Assembly: GCF_011308835.1 (NCBI RefSeq)
Contig: NZ_JAAOHY010000003.1
Coordinates: 186,001 to 250,000, forward strand
From: Paracoccus xiamenensis
GTDB lineage: Bacteria; Pseudomonadota; Alphaproteobacteria; Rhodobacterales; Rhodobacteraceae
Reading direction: 5' to 3'
Length of the DNA: 64,000 nucleotides
In this document: piece by piece, positions 9,754-17,921 of the stretch
Layout of the letters: each line of letters opens with the position of its first letter
Position numbering within the stretch: the stretch's first letter is position 1
The notes under the pieces: model-generated
Database searches by the model: none
Told to the model about the DNA's origin: nothing
The model's input: the letters and a program-made list of their open reading frames with translations, nothing else
Position numbers and translations under genes: made by a program

Positions 9754-10553
9754 TCCGTGTCACCATCCTGGGCAGCGGATCGTCCGGGGGGGTGCCGCGC
9801 ATCGGTGGGAATTGGGGCGCCTGTGACCCCAGCAACCCCAAGAACCGCCGTCGCCGCTGCGCGATCCTGATCGACCGGATCGGCGATGAGGGCATGACGC
9901 GGGTGCTGGTCGATACCGGCCCCGATCTGGTGCCGCAGATGCTGGATGCGGGGGTGTCGACCGTTGACGCCGTGATCTGGACCCATTCCCATGCCGATCA
10001 TGTGCATGGCATCGACGATCTGCGCCAGATCGCCTATAACGCCCGGGCCCGCGTGCAGGGCTATGCCGATGTGGCGACGACCGCGCAGTTGCGCAAACGC
10101 TTCAACTATATTTTTGAAACGGCGACGGGGTCGAACTATCCGCCCATCGTCGACCTGCACCTGCTTGATGGCCCGATCACCATTGATGGCGCTGGCGGCC
10201 CGATCGAAATTACCCCCTTCACCGTACCCCATGGCGAAATCGACGCGCTTGGCCTGAAGGTCGCGACCTTGGGTGGCGGCGTCGTCTATCTGCCCGATGT
10301 GCAAACCATCCCCGAGGACGCGTGGCCGATCATCGGCACGCCCGAAATCTTCATCTGCGACGCCCTGCGCCACGACCCTCATCCCAGCCACGCCCATCTG
10401 GCGCTGACGCTGGAATGGTTCCTGCGCTCCGGCACACCGCGCGGGGTGCTGACGAATATGCATATCGATCTGGATTACGCGAAGACGGATGCCGAAACGC
10501 CGGATCACGTGGTGCCGGCCTATGACGGCATGGTGCTGGAGGTGACGGATTGA
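9750..10553 (+). CDS. MBL-fold metallo-hydrolase (PhnP-like)
   Basis: A 267-residue metallo-beta-lactamase fold hydrolase. The motif WTHSHADHVHGIDDLR supplies the HxHxDH zinc site, and further ligands are expected in TVPHGEIDALG and the later CDALRHDPHPSHAHL. The N-terminus VTILGSGSSGGVPRIGGNWGACDP resembles PhnP and RNase Z-like phosphodiesterases, and NPKNRRRRCAILI is typical of the alphaproteobacterial group encoded after tatD. The natural substrate is unknown. ATG 9750 overlaps the tatD stop; the frame extends upstream only as an overlap with tatD. Confidence 0.9.
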   Translation: MIRVTILGSGSSGGVPRIGGNWGACDPSNPKNRRRRCAILIDRIGDEGMTRVLVDTGPDLVPQMLDAGVSTVDAVIWTHSHADHVHGIDDLRQIAYNARARVQGYADVATTAQLRKRFNYIFETATGSNYPPIVDLHLLDGPITIDGAGGPIEITPFTVPHGEIDALGLKVATLGGGVVYLPDVQTIPEDAWPIIGTPEIFICDALRHDPHPSHAHLALTLEWFLRSGTPRGVLTNMHIDLDYAKTDAETPDHVVPAYDGMVLEVTD

Positions 10554-11491
10554 GCGCGCTTTTCGATGTGGTCCTGCCGGTCTTTCTGGTTCTCGGCTTT
10601 GGCTATGTCGTTGCCTGGCGCAAATTGTTCGGGGACAGCGCCGTCGATGGCGTCATGCGCTTCGCGCAGAATTTCGCCGTGCCGGTGCTGCTGTTCCAGT
10701 CGGTGGCGAAACTGGACCTGTCGGCAGATTTCAACATCCCCATGCTGGCGGCTTTCTATGCCGGGGCTTTTGCTGCCTTCGGGCTTGGCGCGTTCGGCGC
10801 CCGCCGCCTTGGCCGCCCGCCCGAGGATGCGGTGGCCATTGGCTTCATCTGCCTGTTCTCGAACTCGCTGCTGCTGGGCGTGCCGATCACCGAACGCGCT
10901 TATGGGCCTGACGCGTTGGCGGGAAACTGGGCGATCATCTCGATCCATTCGCCGCTGCTTTACACGTTCGGCATCACCGTGATGGAGTTTACCCGCGCCC
11001 GAGGCCAGAACCTGTCGGTCGGGCGCGTGGCACTGCGGGCGCTGACCGGGGTACTGCGGACGCCTCTGGTCATCGGCATCGTCTGCGGGCTGGTGATGAA
11101 TATCGCGCTTCAGGCCGGCTTGGTGCTGCCGGGCGGGTTCTGGGACGGGGTCGGCATGATGGCCAAGGCAGCACTGCCGACGGCGTTGTTCGCGCTTGGC
11201 GGTATCCTGTATCGTTACAAGCCCGAGGGCGACAGCCGCGCGATCATCCTGTGCTGCTTTGCCTCGCTGATCCTGCATCCGCTGGTGACGTTCGGCCTTG
11301 GTCACATCTTTGCGCTGGATCTGGCTGCGACGCGGTCCTCTGTGCTGACGGCCTCGATGGCGCCGGGGGTGAATGCCTATCTGTTTGCCTCGATCTATGG
11401 CGTCGCCAAACGGGTCGCAGCATCAACAGTGCTGGTGGCGACGGCGCTGTCGATCCTGACCATCTCGGGCTGGCTGATGCTGCTTCCCTAG
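10550..11491 (+). CDS. AEC family transporter (auxin efflux carrier-like)
   Basis: A 313-residue membrane protein with about ten hydrophobic segments in two halves, matching the AEC/MdcF-YfdV permease family, which moves small carboxylates or other organic anions; the substrate here is unknown. The N-terminus LFDVVLPVFLVLGFGYVVAWRKLF and the internal FSNSLLLGVPITERAYG are typical. The start is TTG at 10550, overlapping the TGA of the previous gene. The stop codon shares CTAG (11488-11491) with the stop of the convergent permease gene. It is the last gene of the dac-tmk-holB-tatD operon. Confidence 0.88.
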   Translation: MSALFDVVLPVFLVLGFGYVVAWRKLFGDSAVDGVMRFAQNFAVPVLLFQSVAKLDLSADFNIPMLAAFYAGAFAAFGLGAFGARRLGRPPEDAVAIGFICLFSNSLLLGVPITERAYGPDALAGNWAIISIHSPLLYTFGITVMEFTRARGQNLSVGRVALRALTGVLRTPLVIGIVCGLVMNIALQAGLVLPGGFWDGVGMMAKAALPTALFALGGILYRYKPEGDSRAIILCCFASLILHPLVTFGLGHIFALDLAATRSSVLTASMAPGVNAYLFASIYGVAKRVAASTVLVATALSILTISGWLMLLP

Positions 11492-12459
11492 GCGGGGGTG
11501 ACTCCGCGGATCCGTTCTGACCGGCGGCGCAGCAGTTCCACCGTTACCAGCAGCGCGATGGAAAAGACCACCAGCAGCGTCGCCACCGCAAGGATCGCGG
11601 GGCTGAGCTGTTCGCGGATACCAATCCACATCTGGCGCGGGATGGTCATTTGATCGGGGCCGGCGATGAACAGGACCGCGACGACCTCGTCGAATGAGGT
11701 GACAAAGGCGAACAGCGCGCCCGAGATCACGCCGGGCAGGATCAGCGGCATCGTCACCCGGAAAAAGGTCGTACGCGGGTTTGCCCCAAGGCTTGCGGCG
11801 GCGCGGTTCAGCGACTGGTCAAAGCCCACCAGCGTCGCCGTCACGGTGATGATGACGAAGGGAATCCCCAGCGTCGCATGGGCCAGGATAACGCCAAGAT
11901 AGGTATTGGCCAGACAGCCCGATTTCGACAGGACCGGCGAAAGCAGCGTATGCGCCCAAGATCCCTGCGGCACGCAGGCCGAGGAATAGAAGAAGAAAAG
12001 CCCTGTCGCGGTGATGATCAGCGGCACGATCATGGGCGAGATCAGCAGCGCCATGATCAACCGGCGAAACGGCATTTCCGGCCGCGACAGCCCAAGGGCT
12101 GCCAGCGTCCCCAGCACCGTCGCCAGCACTGTCGAGCAAACCCCGATGATGATCGAGTTCTTGGCCGCATTCACCCATTTCGCATTCGCCCACATATCGG
12201 CGAACCACGACGCGCCACGCGGGCCCTCGGGCTGGGCCATGCCGAAGGTCATCAGGCTGTCATACCAGCGCATCGAATAGCCCGCCGGATCGAAGGCAAG
12301 CATCTCGTCGGTGAAGGTGAAGAAGCGGTCTGCATTGAAGCTGAGCGGGATGATGACCACGATGGGCGCGATCAGGAAAAAGAAGATCAGCGCGCAGATG
12401 ACCAGATAGGTCCAGTGCCAGACGCGCTCCAATGGGGTTGCGTATTTCGGAAGCGCCAT
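11488..12459 (-). CDS. ABC transporter permease (PotC-like)
   Basis: A 323-residue inner-membrane permease of the spermidine/putrescine-type (PotC/PotI) family. The first helix is WTYLVICALIFFFLIAPIVVIIPLSF, and about six helices are readable. The cytoplasmic EAA loop is recognisable in RAAASLGANPRTTFFRVTMPLILPG, which docks the ATPase. A periplasmic insertion containing cysteines (YSSACVPQGSWAHTLL...KSGCLANT) separates two helices. It is the last gene of the four-gene importer, 4 bp after the other permease. Substrate specificity, polyamine or another cationic or carboxylate solute, cannot be decided from sequence alone. Confidence 0.88.
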   Translation of the reverse strand: MALPKYATPLERVWHWTYLVICALIFFFLIAPIVVIIPLSFNADRFFTFTDEMLAFDPAGYSMRWYDSLMTFGMAQPEGPRGASWFADMWANAKWVNAAKNSIIIGVCSTVLATVLGTLAALGLSRPEMPFRRLIMALLISPMIVPLIITATGLFFFYSSACVPQGSWAHTLLSPVLSKSGCLANTYLGVILAHATLGIPFVIITVTATLVGFDQSLNRAAASLGANPRTTFFRVTMPLILPGVISGALFAFVTSFDEVVAVLFIAGPDQMTIPRQMWIGIREQLSPAILAVATLLVVFSIALLVTVELLRRRSERIRGVTPA

Positions 12460-12463
12460 GATC

Positions 12464-13759
12464 TCAGCCCAGTTTCAGATTGTCGATGCCGACCAGCCGG
12501 TCATAGATCCAGTAAAGGATCAGCACCCCCGCCAGCAGGATCGCGGCAAGCGCCGCAGCCATGGACCAGTTCAGTGTGCCGGTCATATGCTCGGCGATCA
12601 TGTTGGAAATCAGCTGACCCGAGGCACCGCCGACAAGCGCCGGCGTGATGTAATAGCCAACGGCCAGAATGAAGACCAACAGCGCCCCTGCCCCCAGCCC
12701 GGGCAGCGTTTGCGGGAAATAGATGCGCCGGAAGGCGGTCCAGCTGGTCGCGCCAAGGCTTTTGGCGGCGCGGACATAGCTGGGATTGATCGTCCGCATC
12801 ACCGAATAAAGCGGCAGGATCATGAAGGGCAGCAGGATATGCGTCATCGCGATGATGCTGCCAATCTGGTTATACATCATCTTCAATCGCCCGGATTCGT
12901 CGATCGCACCCATCCAGATCAGCAGGTCATTGACCACGCCCTGCTGCTGCAACAGGACCATCCAGCTGGTGGTGCGCACCAAAAGCGAGGTCCAGAACGG
13001 CAGCAGCACAAGGATCATCAGCAGGTTCGAGCGGCGCAGCGGCAGCGTGGCCAGCAGATGCGCGATCGGGAACCCCAGCAGAAAGGTCATCACCGTCACC
13101 AGCGCCGACAGCCACAGGGTGCGCATGAACAGCATGATATAGACGCGGCGGTTTTCATTGACCTGAACGATGTCACCATTCGTGTCCCTCGTCCGATCCA
13201 GCGAGGCCAGATAGAAGCTGCCCGTATAGGCGGTCGAGGAGTTGCGCATCGAGGCCCAGAGCTCTGGCTCGCCCCATTTCCCGTCAATCTCCAGCAGCGC
13301 CTCGCGGTAAGGCGGCTCGACCCCGCCGCGGACCTTGCGCCCGGTCGAGGTGAAAAGCGACCGCGTGCCCGGCATCTCGTAATTGATTCGGGTGCCGACG
13401 ATGCCGATCGTCCGCGCCTCGGCAGCGGCCTGCAGATCGGCTGACAGGGCGGCAAAGGCTGCGTCATCCGGGACGGTGCCCGGCTCGGTTTCGGCAAACC
13501 AGCCCGAGATCTGCGGCATATTCGCCGCGAAGCCGTCATTATAGACGGAACGATGCAGCATCTGCCCGATTGGCACCACGAAGGTGATGACGATGAAGGC
13601 CAGCAGCGGCAGCACCAGCAGGAACGCCCGCCAGCGCGACTTGCGCGAAGCCCGCGCCAAGGCACGTTTCAGGGGCGTGCCGTCGGCGGTGGTCAGGGTG
13701 GCGTCAAGGCCACCCGCTTCGGTGACGATGGCCGCATGAGGATCAAGGGGTGATGCCAT
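12464..13759 (-). CDS. ABC transporter permease (PotB-like) with large periplasmic insertion
   Basis: A 431-residue inner-membrane permease, much longer than the roughly 280-300 residues of PotB. After a cytoplasmic tail, helix 1 is FLLVLPLLAFIVITFVVPIGQML (about 45-67). Then comes a soluble stretch of about 135 residues rich in charged residues (TVPDDAAFAALSADLQAAAEARTI...) before the second helix, MLFMRTLWLSALVTVMTFLLGFPIAHLL. The EAA loop RAAKSLGATSWTAFRRIYFPQTLPG is intact. It pairs with the downstream PotC-like subunit. The extra domain may contact the binding protein; that is inference. Confidence 0.88.
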   Translation of the reverse strand: MASPLDPHAAIVTEAGGLDATLTTADGTPLKRALARASRKSRWRAFLLVLPLLAFIVITFVVPIGQMLHRSVYNDGFAANMPQISGWFAETEPGTVPDDAAFAALSADLQAAAEARTIGIVGTRINYEMPGTRSLFTSTGRKVRGGVEPPYREALLEIDGKWGEPELWASMRNSSTAYTGSFYLASLDRTRDTNGDIVQVNENRRVYIMLFMRTLWLSALVTVMTFLLGFPIAHLLATLPLRRSNLLMILVLLPFWTSLLVRTTSWMVLLQQQGVVNDLLIWMGAIDESGRLKMMYNQIGSIIAMTHILLPFMILPLYSVMRTINPSYVRAAKSLGATSWTAFRRIYFPQTLPGLGAGALLVFILAVGYYITPALVGGASGQLISNMIAEHMTGTLNWSMAAALAAILLAGVLILYWIYDRLVGIDNLKLG

Positions 13760-13774
13760 TCCAGAAATCCGAAA

Positions 13775-13804
13775 GGCCCGGCCGCGCGATGACGCGACCG
13801 GGCC
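13775..13804 (-). promoter_or_regulatory. Intercistronic hairpin between binding-protein and permease genes
   Basis: GGCCCGG (13775-13781) pairs with CCGGGCC (13798-13804) and an inner CGCG/CGCG pair extends the stem. On the minus strand the stem is followed by TTTC. Such hairpins between binding-protein and permease genes commonly stabilise or attenuate mRNA so that the binding protein is made in excess. Confidence 0.55.
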
Positions 13805-13810
13805 GGGTTA

Positions 13811-14884
13811 TCAGCCGGCGAGCCAGGCGTTGAAACGCTCGTTCAGTTCCGAATCATGATCGACCCAGAAATCGAGGTTCGAGCCGAGCGCGTTGCCCAT
13901 ATTCGATTCGGTCGTCGGCAGGTGCGGGGCCATCGGCTCCTCGGTGCCTTCGATATTGCCGACGGCGGCGGCAGCCGATTTGCGCGGCGGGCCATAGCTG
14001 ATGAACTCAGCGGCGCGGGCCTGCGGGGCGGTGCCGGTGGAATAGGTGATGAACTGCAGCGCCTCTTCCATGTTGGGCGCGCCTTTCGGGATCACCCAAC
14101 CTTCCATTTCATAGATCTGACCGTCCCAGATGATCTTGAAAGGCTTGTCGTCATTCATCGCCGCGTCGAAGATCCGGCCGTTGAAGGCATAGGCCATGGT
14201 CACTTCACCATCGGCCAGATATTGCGGCGGCTGCGCGCCGGCATCCCACCAGATCACGTCGTTCTTGATGGTGTCCAGCTTGGCGAAGGCGCGATCAACA
14301 CCTTCAGGGGTGCCAAGCACGTCATAGACCTCTGCCGCAGGCACACCGTCCGCCATCAGCGCGAATTCCAGGTTGAACTTCGCGCCCTTACGCATGGTGC
14401 GCTTGCCGGGGAACTTCTCCAGATCGAAGAAATCGGCCGGGCCAGCGGGCTTGGCATCGGCAAATTTCGAATCATCATAGACCTGCACCATCGAATAGAC
14501 ATCGGTGGCCACGAAGCAATCGGTCACCCCACCTTCGATGAAGTCGTCGGTCGCGGCGGTCCCGTCCTCGGCTGCGGCAAGGGTCGAGGCGTCGATGGTT
14601 TCCAGCAGGCCTTCGTCGCACAGGCGCACGGCGTCGGCATATTCGACCGAAGCCACGTCGCTTGTGACGTTGCCGGCCTCGACCATGGCCTTGATCGGCG
14701 TGGCGGGGTTGTCGGCATCAGCGATGTTCACGGCAATGCCGGTTTCGGCGGTGAACGGCTTCGCATAGGCTTCCAGATGCGAGTTGCCGTAAGCGCCGCC
14801 CCAGCTGAGCAGGTTCACTTCCTGCGCCGAAGCGCCGAAGGCCATGCCGCACAGTGCCGTGGTCAGAATCAGGGTCTTTTTCAT
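13811..14884 (-). CDS. Extracellular solute-binding protein (PotD/PotF-like)
   Basis: A 357-residue periplasmic binding protein of the polyamine-type SBP family. The signal peptide MKKTLILTTALCGMAFGASA is cut before QEVNLLSWGGAYG, which is typical of this family (xxLxxWGGxY). Further family marks are VASVEYADAVRLCDEGLLE, FPGKRTMRKG, and YLADGEVTMAYAFNGRI. The ATG at 14884 is preceded by AGGAG. It delivers substrate to the two permeases encoded downstream and is separated from them by the hairpin at 13775-13804. Ligand is unknown: spermidine/putrescine-type by family, but Rhodobacterales use relatives for other solutes. Confidence 0.9.
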   Translation of the reverse strand: MKKTLILTTALCGMAFGASAQEVNLLSWGGAYGNSHLEAYAKPFTAETGIAVNIADADNPATPIKAMVEAGNVTSDVASVEYADAVRLCDEGLLETIDASTLAAAEDGTAATDDFIEGGVTDCFVATDVYSMVQVYDDSKFADAKPAGPADFFDLEKFPGKRTMRKGAKFNLEFALMADGVPAAEVYDVLGTPEGVDRAFAKLDTIKNDVIWWDAGAQPPQYLADGEVTMAYAFNGRIFDAAMNDDKPFKIIWDGQIYEMEGWVIPKGAPNMEEALQFITYSTGTAPQARAAEFISYGPPRKSAAAAVGNIEGTEEPMAPHLPTTESNMGNALGSNLDFWVDHDSELNERFNAWLAG

Positions 14885-14960
14885 CGAAATCTCCTGTTGG
14901 GGTGAGTCGGCGCATTGGCCGTTATCATTGGGCGCGAGGATGCGCCGGGACCGGTTCCTG

Positions 14961-16064
14961 TCATACCGGATCGAGCGCGCGGGCATCTTGCGGATGCCAG
15001 CCCACCCGGATCTGTTCGCCGGGATTCAGACGGGTCTGCCCCAGCGTATTGCGGAATTTCATCACGAAATCGTCCTGACCGGCGACCTTCAGCCGCGCCC
15101 GCAGGATGTCGCCCATATAGACGACATCCATCACCTCTGCCGGCAGGGTATGGGCACCGTCAGGCATCATCTCGGGTTTGAACTCGATGCGTTCCGGCCG
15201 GATCGAGACGGTGGTCTGCTGGCCCACCTCGCGCACGTTCACCGCCGTGGCGTCGATCACGTCGCCATTGAACAGCCGTACGGTCGCCTTGTCGCCCTGA
15301 AGGCTGGCAATGGTGCCGCCAAGCGCGTTGTTTTCGCCGATGAAGCTGGCAACAAAGCTGTTATCCGGCCGCTCATACAGGGCAGCGGGTGGGGCCAGCT
15401 GCTGGATGCGGCCATCGTTGAAGACGGCGATCCGGTCGGACATGGTCAGCGCCTCGCCCTGATCGTGGGTCACGTAAACCACCGTGATTCCAAGACGTTC
15501 GTGCAGGGCCTTGATTTCAAACTGCATATGTTCGCGCAGTTGTTTGTCGAGCGCACCCAGAGGTTCGTCCATCAGCACCAGCTTGGGATCGAACACCAGT
15601 GCCCGCGCCAATGCGATGCGCTGCTGTTGGCCGCCTGAAAGCTGTGCCGGGCGACGACTGGCGAATGCGCCCATCTGGACCATATCCAGCGCCCGCGCGA
15701 TCCGTTCCTCGCGTTCGGCCTTGGTCATGCCGCGCACTTCCAGCGGAAAGGCCAGATTCTCGCCCACGGTCATATGGGGGAACAGCGCATAGCTTTGGAA
15801 CACCATGCCGATGCCGCGCTTGTGGGGCGGCATGTCGTTGATGTTGCGCCCGTCCAGCAGGATCTGCCCGCTGGTTGCCGTTTCAAATCCCGCCAGCATC
15901 ATCAGGCAGGTGGTTTTGCCCGAACCGGACGGCCCGAGCATGGTCAGGAACTCTCCCCTGCCGATGGAAAGGTTCAGATCTTTGACGACAAGTGTCTGTC
16001 CGTCATAGCTTTTCTGCACGCGATCAAAGACGACATAGCCGTCGTCGCGGGTCGTGGTCGTCAA
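14961..16064 (-). CDS. ABC transporter ATP-binding protein (PotA-like)
   Basis: A 367-residue ATPase energising the importer. Walker A is MLGPSGSGKTTCL, the Q-loop MVFQSYALFPHMTV, the signature LSGGQQQRIALARAL, Walker B LVLMDEPLGALD, and the H-loop YVTHDQGEAL. The C-terminal 120 residues form a TOBE regulatory domain (VSIRPERIEFKPE...). The start is a TTG at 16064 with a CAGGGGG Shine-Dalgarno about 9 bases upstream; the frame continues upstream without a credible start. Unusually, the ATPase gene is first and the binding-protein gene second in the operon. Confidence 0.92.
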   Translation of the reverse strand: MTTTTRDDGYVVFDRVQKSYDGQTLVVKDLNLSIGRGEFLTMLGPSGSGKTTCLMMLAGFETATSGQILLDGRNINDMPPHKRGIGMVFQSYALFPHMTVGENLAFPLEVRGMTKAEREERIARALDMVQMGAFASRRPAQLSGGQQQRIALARALVFDPKLVLMDEPLGALDKQLREHMQFEIKALHERLGITVVYVTHDQGEALTMSDRIAVFNDGRIQQLAPPAALYERPDNSFVASFIGENNALGGTIASLQGDKATVRLFNGDVIDATAVNVREVGQQTTVSIRPERIEFKPEMMPDGAHTLPAEVMDVVYMGDILRARLKVAGQDDFVMKFRNTLGQTRLNPGEQIRVGWHPQDARALDPV

Positions 16065-16241
16065 GTGCGGGCCCCCTGTCGTGGCTTGTGTTGTTATATC
16101 CGCTGTCGGCAGGTTAAGCGGGGCCGCAGCGCGATTGCAACAGCCCGCTTCATGTCGCGGGCGAGCCTTCCCGATTTTCGGGCATGACGAATCCCCCTTT
16201 TCAACCGCCGCCGAAGCGGTTATCTGCGCCACTGTCGCGAT

Positions 16242-16328
16242 GCGGTCGTGGCGGAATTGGTAGACGCGCAGCGTTGAGGTCGCTGTTCCTTAACCGGAGT
16301 GGAAGTTCGAGTCTTCTCGACCGCACCA
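16242..16328 (+). tRNA. tRNA-Leu (GAG anticodon)
   Basis: The acceptor arm GCGGTCG (16242-16248) pairs with CGACCGC (16318-16324), followed by A and an encoded CCA (16326-16328). The D-loop is GCGGAATTGGTAGACGCGC. The anticodon stem CAGCG/CGCTG encloses loop TTGAGGT, giving anticodon GAG at 16276-16278. The long variable arm (about TTCCTTAACCGGAGT) marks a class II tRNA, and the T-loop TTCGAGT is normal. It reads CUC/CUU leucine codons. No integrase or attachment-site duplication is seen beside it. Confidence 0.95.
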
Positions 16329-16330
16329 AA

Positions 16331-16363
16331 GACACCCCAATGCCCCAAGGGCAGACCGGTGTC
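16331..16363 (+). terminator. Two-part hairpin after tRNA-Leu
   Basis: The outer stem GACACC/GGTGTC (16331-16336 with 16358-16363) encloses the inner stem TGCCC/GGGCA (16341-16345 with 16349-16353). It starts right after the CCA end and is a plausible tRNA terminator, though only a short CTTG follows. Confidence 0.4.
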
Positions 16364-16401
16364 CTTGACCCGAAATCCTCACAGAACCCGAATCGATGGC
16401 G

Positions 16402-16416
16402 TTAGCGCTTCGTTAA
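16402..16416 (+). promoter_or_regulatory. CtrA-like box, one mismatch
   Basis: TTAG, seven bases, TTAA followed by CC, 44 bp upstream of the lipoprotein start. The CtrA consensus is TTAA-N7-TTAA(CCAT). Similarity only; no functional evidence. Confidence 0.35.
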
Positions 16417-16460
16417 CCCTTTTGGCCTAGCGTCCGCCAAGGTCCAGAATGGAGAAACGG

Positions 16461-16886
16461 ATGCGCATTTTCCTTACCGCCATCGCACTTGCCGGCGGCA
16501 TTGCCCTTGCCGGCTGCGTGAATGTGAATGACACGCCGGTGAACACCCGCCCCACGCCGGTGACCGCACAGGATCGCGGCGTGATACAGTCGGCGATCAT
16601 CGACGGGCTGAAGGATCCTGGCGCGGCGCAGTTGCGCAATCTGGTGGCTTACGACCTCAGCGACGGTCAGGGCCGGGCCATCTGTGGCGAGCTGAATGGG
16701 AAGAACTCCTTTGGTGCTTACGTGGGTTACCGGCCTTTCTTCCTGCGGGTAAAGAATGGTGCGGTGGTCTCAAACTATTCGGGCGGCAGCGATCCGAATG
16801 ATCTGGACACTTTCATGGCCCAAAAGGGCTGCCGCGAAGCCGCCACGGGGCAGATGATGGTTGCCGGCGCGAAGGGCGCGACGTAG
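16461..16886 (+). CDS. Hypothetical lipoprotein
   Basis: A 141-residue putative lipoprotein of unknown function. The N-terminus MRIFLTAIALAGGIALAGC ends in a lipobox (LAGC), so Cys19 should be lipidated and the protein membrane-anchored. The mature part contains a conserved-looking core, RGVIQSAIIDGLKDPGAAQLRNLVAYDL...ICGELNGKNSFGAYVGYRPF, reminiscent of small alphaproteobacterial proteins with an ICGxVNxKNxxGGYxGxxxF motif. I preferred ATG 16461, which has GGAG 6 bases upstream; an in-frame ATG at 16449 would add four residues. A CtrA-like box lies upstream. Confidence 0.75.
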   Translation: MRIFLTAIALAGGIALAGCVNVNDTPVNTRPTPVTAQDRGVIQSAIIDGLKDPGAAQLRNLVAYDLSDGQGRAICGELNGKNSFGAYVGYRPFFLRVKNGAVVSNYSGGSDPNDLDTFMAQKGCREAATGQMMVAGAKGAT

Positions 16887-16952
16887 GCGGGCTTCCATTT
16901 CGGGCCCTGCGCCATTACCTCGGCCTCAAAGCGCCCGAACCAGAGGTCCGCC

Positions 16953-17612
16953 ATGTCCCTGCCCCCGCCCGAATGGGTGATCTCACCCGGCCTGACCCCC
17001 TATGCCGAGGCCGTCGCCAAGATGGAGGCGCATGTCGCCGACGTGGCCGCAGGTCGCGCCGGCGAACGGCTGTGGCTGGTCGAACATCCGCCGCTGTACA
17101 CGGCGGGGACATCCGCACAGCAGGCAGACCTGCTGGACGCGCGTTTTCCGGTCCATGTGACCGGGCGCGGCGGGCAATATACCTATCACGGCCCCGGCCA
17201 GAGGGTCGTCTATACGATGCTGAACCTGAACCAGCGCGGCCGCGACGTCCGCGCATTCGTGCAGTCGCTGGAGGGCTGGGTGATCGACACGCTGGCCGAG
17301 TTCGGCGTGATGGGCGAGATGCGCTGCGGTCGCGTGGGCGTCTGGGTCTCGCGTCCCGACAAGGCGCCGCTGCTGGACGGCAGCCCGCATGAGGACAAGA
17401 TCGCCGCCATCGGCATCAAGCTGCGCCGCTGGATCAGCTTCCACGGTCTGGCCATCAATGTCGAACCGGATCTGAGCCATTACGGCGGCATCGTACCCTG
17501 CGGGATCAGCGGGCATGGGGTAACCAGCCTGGTCGACCTCGGCCTGCCGGTGACGATGGACGACCTGGACAACGCACTTCAAGCGCGCTTCGCGCAGCGC
17601 TTTGACGGTTGA
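16953..17612 (+). CDS. lipB: Octanoyl-[ACP]:protein N-octanoyltransferase
   Basis: A 219-residue LipB enzyme that moves the octanoyl chain from acyl carrier protein to lipoyl domains of 2-oxoacid dehydrogenases and GcvH, the first step of lipoate synthesis. The signature [12 protein letters not shown] is at 72-83, KIAAIGIK (149-156) supplies the catalytic Lys156, and the catalytic Cys183 lies in [10 protein letters not shown]. Length is typical. It is a separate unit with no lipA in the window. Confidence 0.95.
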   Translation: MSLPPPEWVISPGLTPYAEAVAKMEAHVADVAAGRAGERLWLVEHPPLYTAGTSAQQADLLDARFPVHVTGRGGQYTYHGPGQRVVYTMLNLNQRGRDVRAFVQSLEGWVIDTLAEFGVMGEMRCGRVGVWVSRPDKAPLLDGSPHEDKIAAIGIKLRRWISFHGLAINVEPDLSHYGGIVPCGISGHGVTSLVDLGLPVTMDDLDNALQARFAQRFDG

Positions 17613-17921
17613 ACGCCACAAGATCGGCCATTTCCTGAACATCCTCGCAAACCCGGACGGTTGCCGGCCAGACTGCAATGGCAGCCGGTGATCTGGCAGT
17701 GCTGCCGATGAACAGCCCGCGGCAAACCGTCTCACGCACATCCGGCGGTTCAGCCTTCCGGGCGAGGCCCGGCACTGGCCAGCAGGCCGCGGTTCAGCCC
17801 TGATTTTCGCCAGCCGGCTACCTGAGGAGCCGAGCCGGGCTTTTGATTTGACCTTCGTCATGTGAGTCATGCAATCTTGCTGCTAGTGGTCCCAGCGACC
17901 TCCCTAGGAAAGGAAGACACG
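17613..17921 (+). other. Gene-free gap lipB-cycA carrying the cycA promoter region
   Basis: About 309 bp without a credible gene; short open frames here have no recognisable product. Its last 75 bp hold the probable cycA promoter (17848-17877) and an AGGAAAGGA ribosome-binding stretch before the cycA ATG. Confidence 0.5.
17848..17877 (+). promoter_or_regulatory. Possible cycA promoter
   Basis: TTGACC, an 18-base spacer, then CAATCT, about 45 bases before the cycA ATG. The -35 box is good and the -10 box weak. Confidence 0.35.

Noticed and set aside
16242-16328. tRNA-Leu as a phage or island attachment site
   Set aside because: No integrase, no direct repeat of the tRNA 3' end and no composition change nearby.
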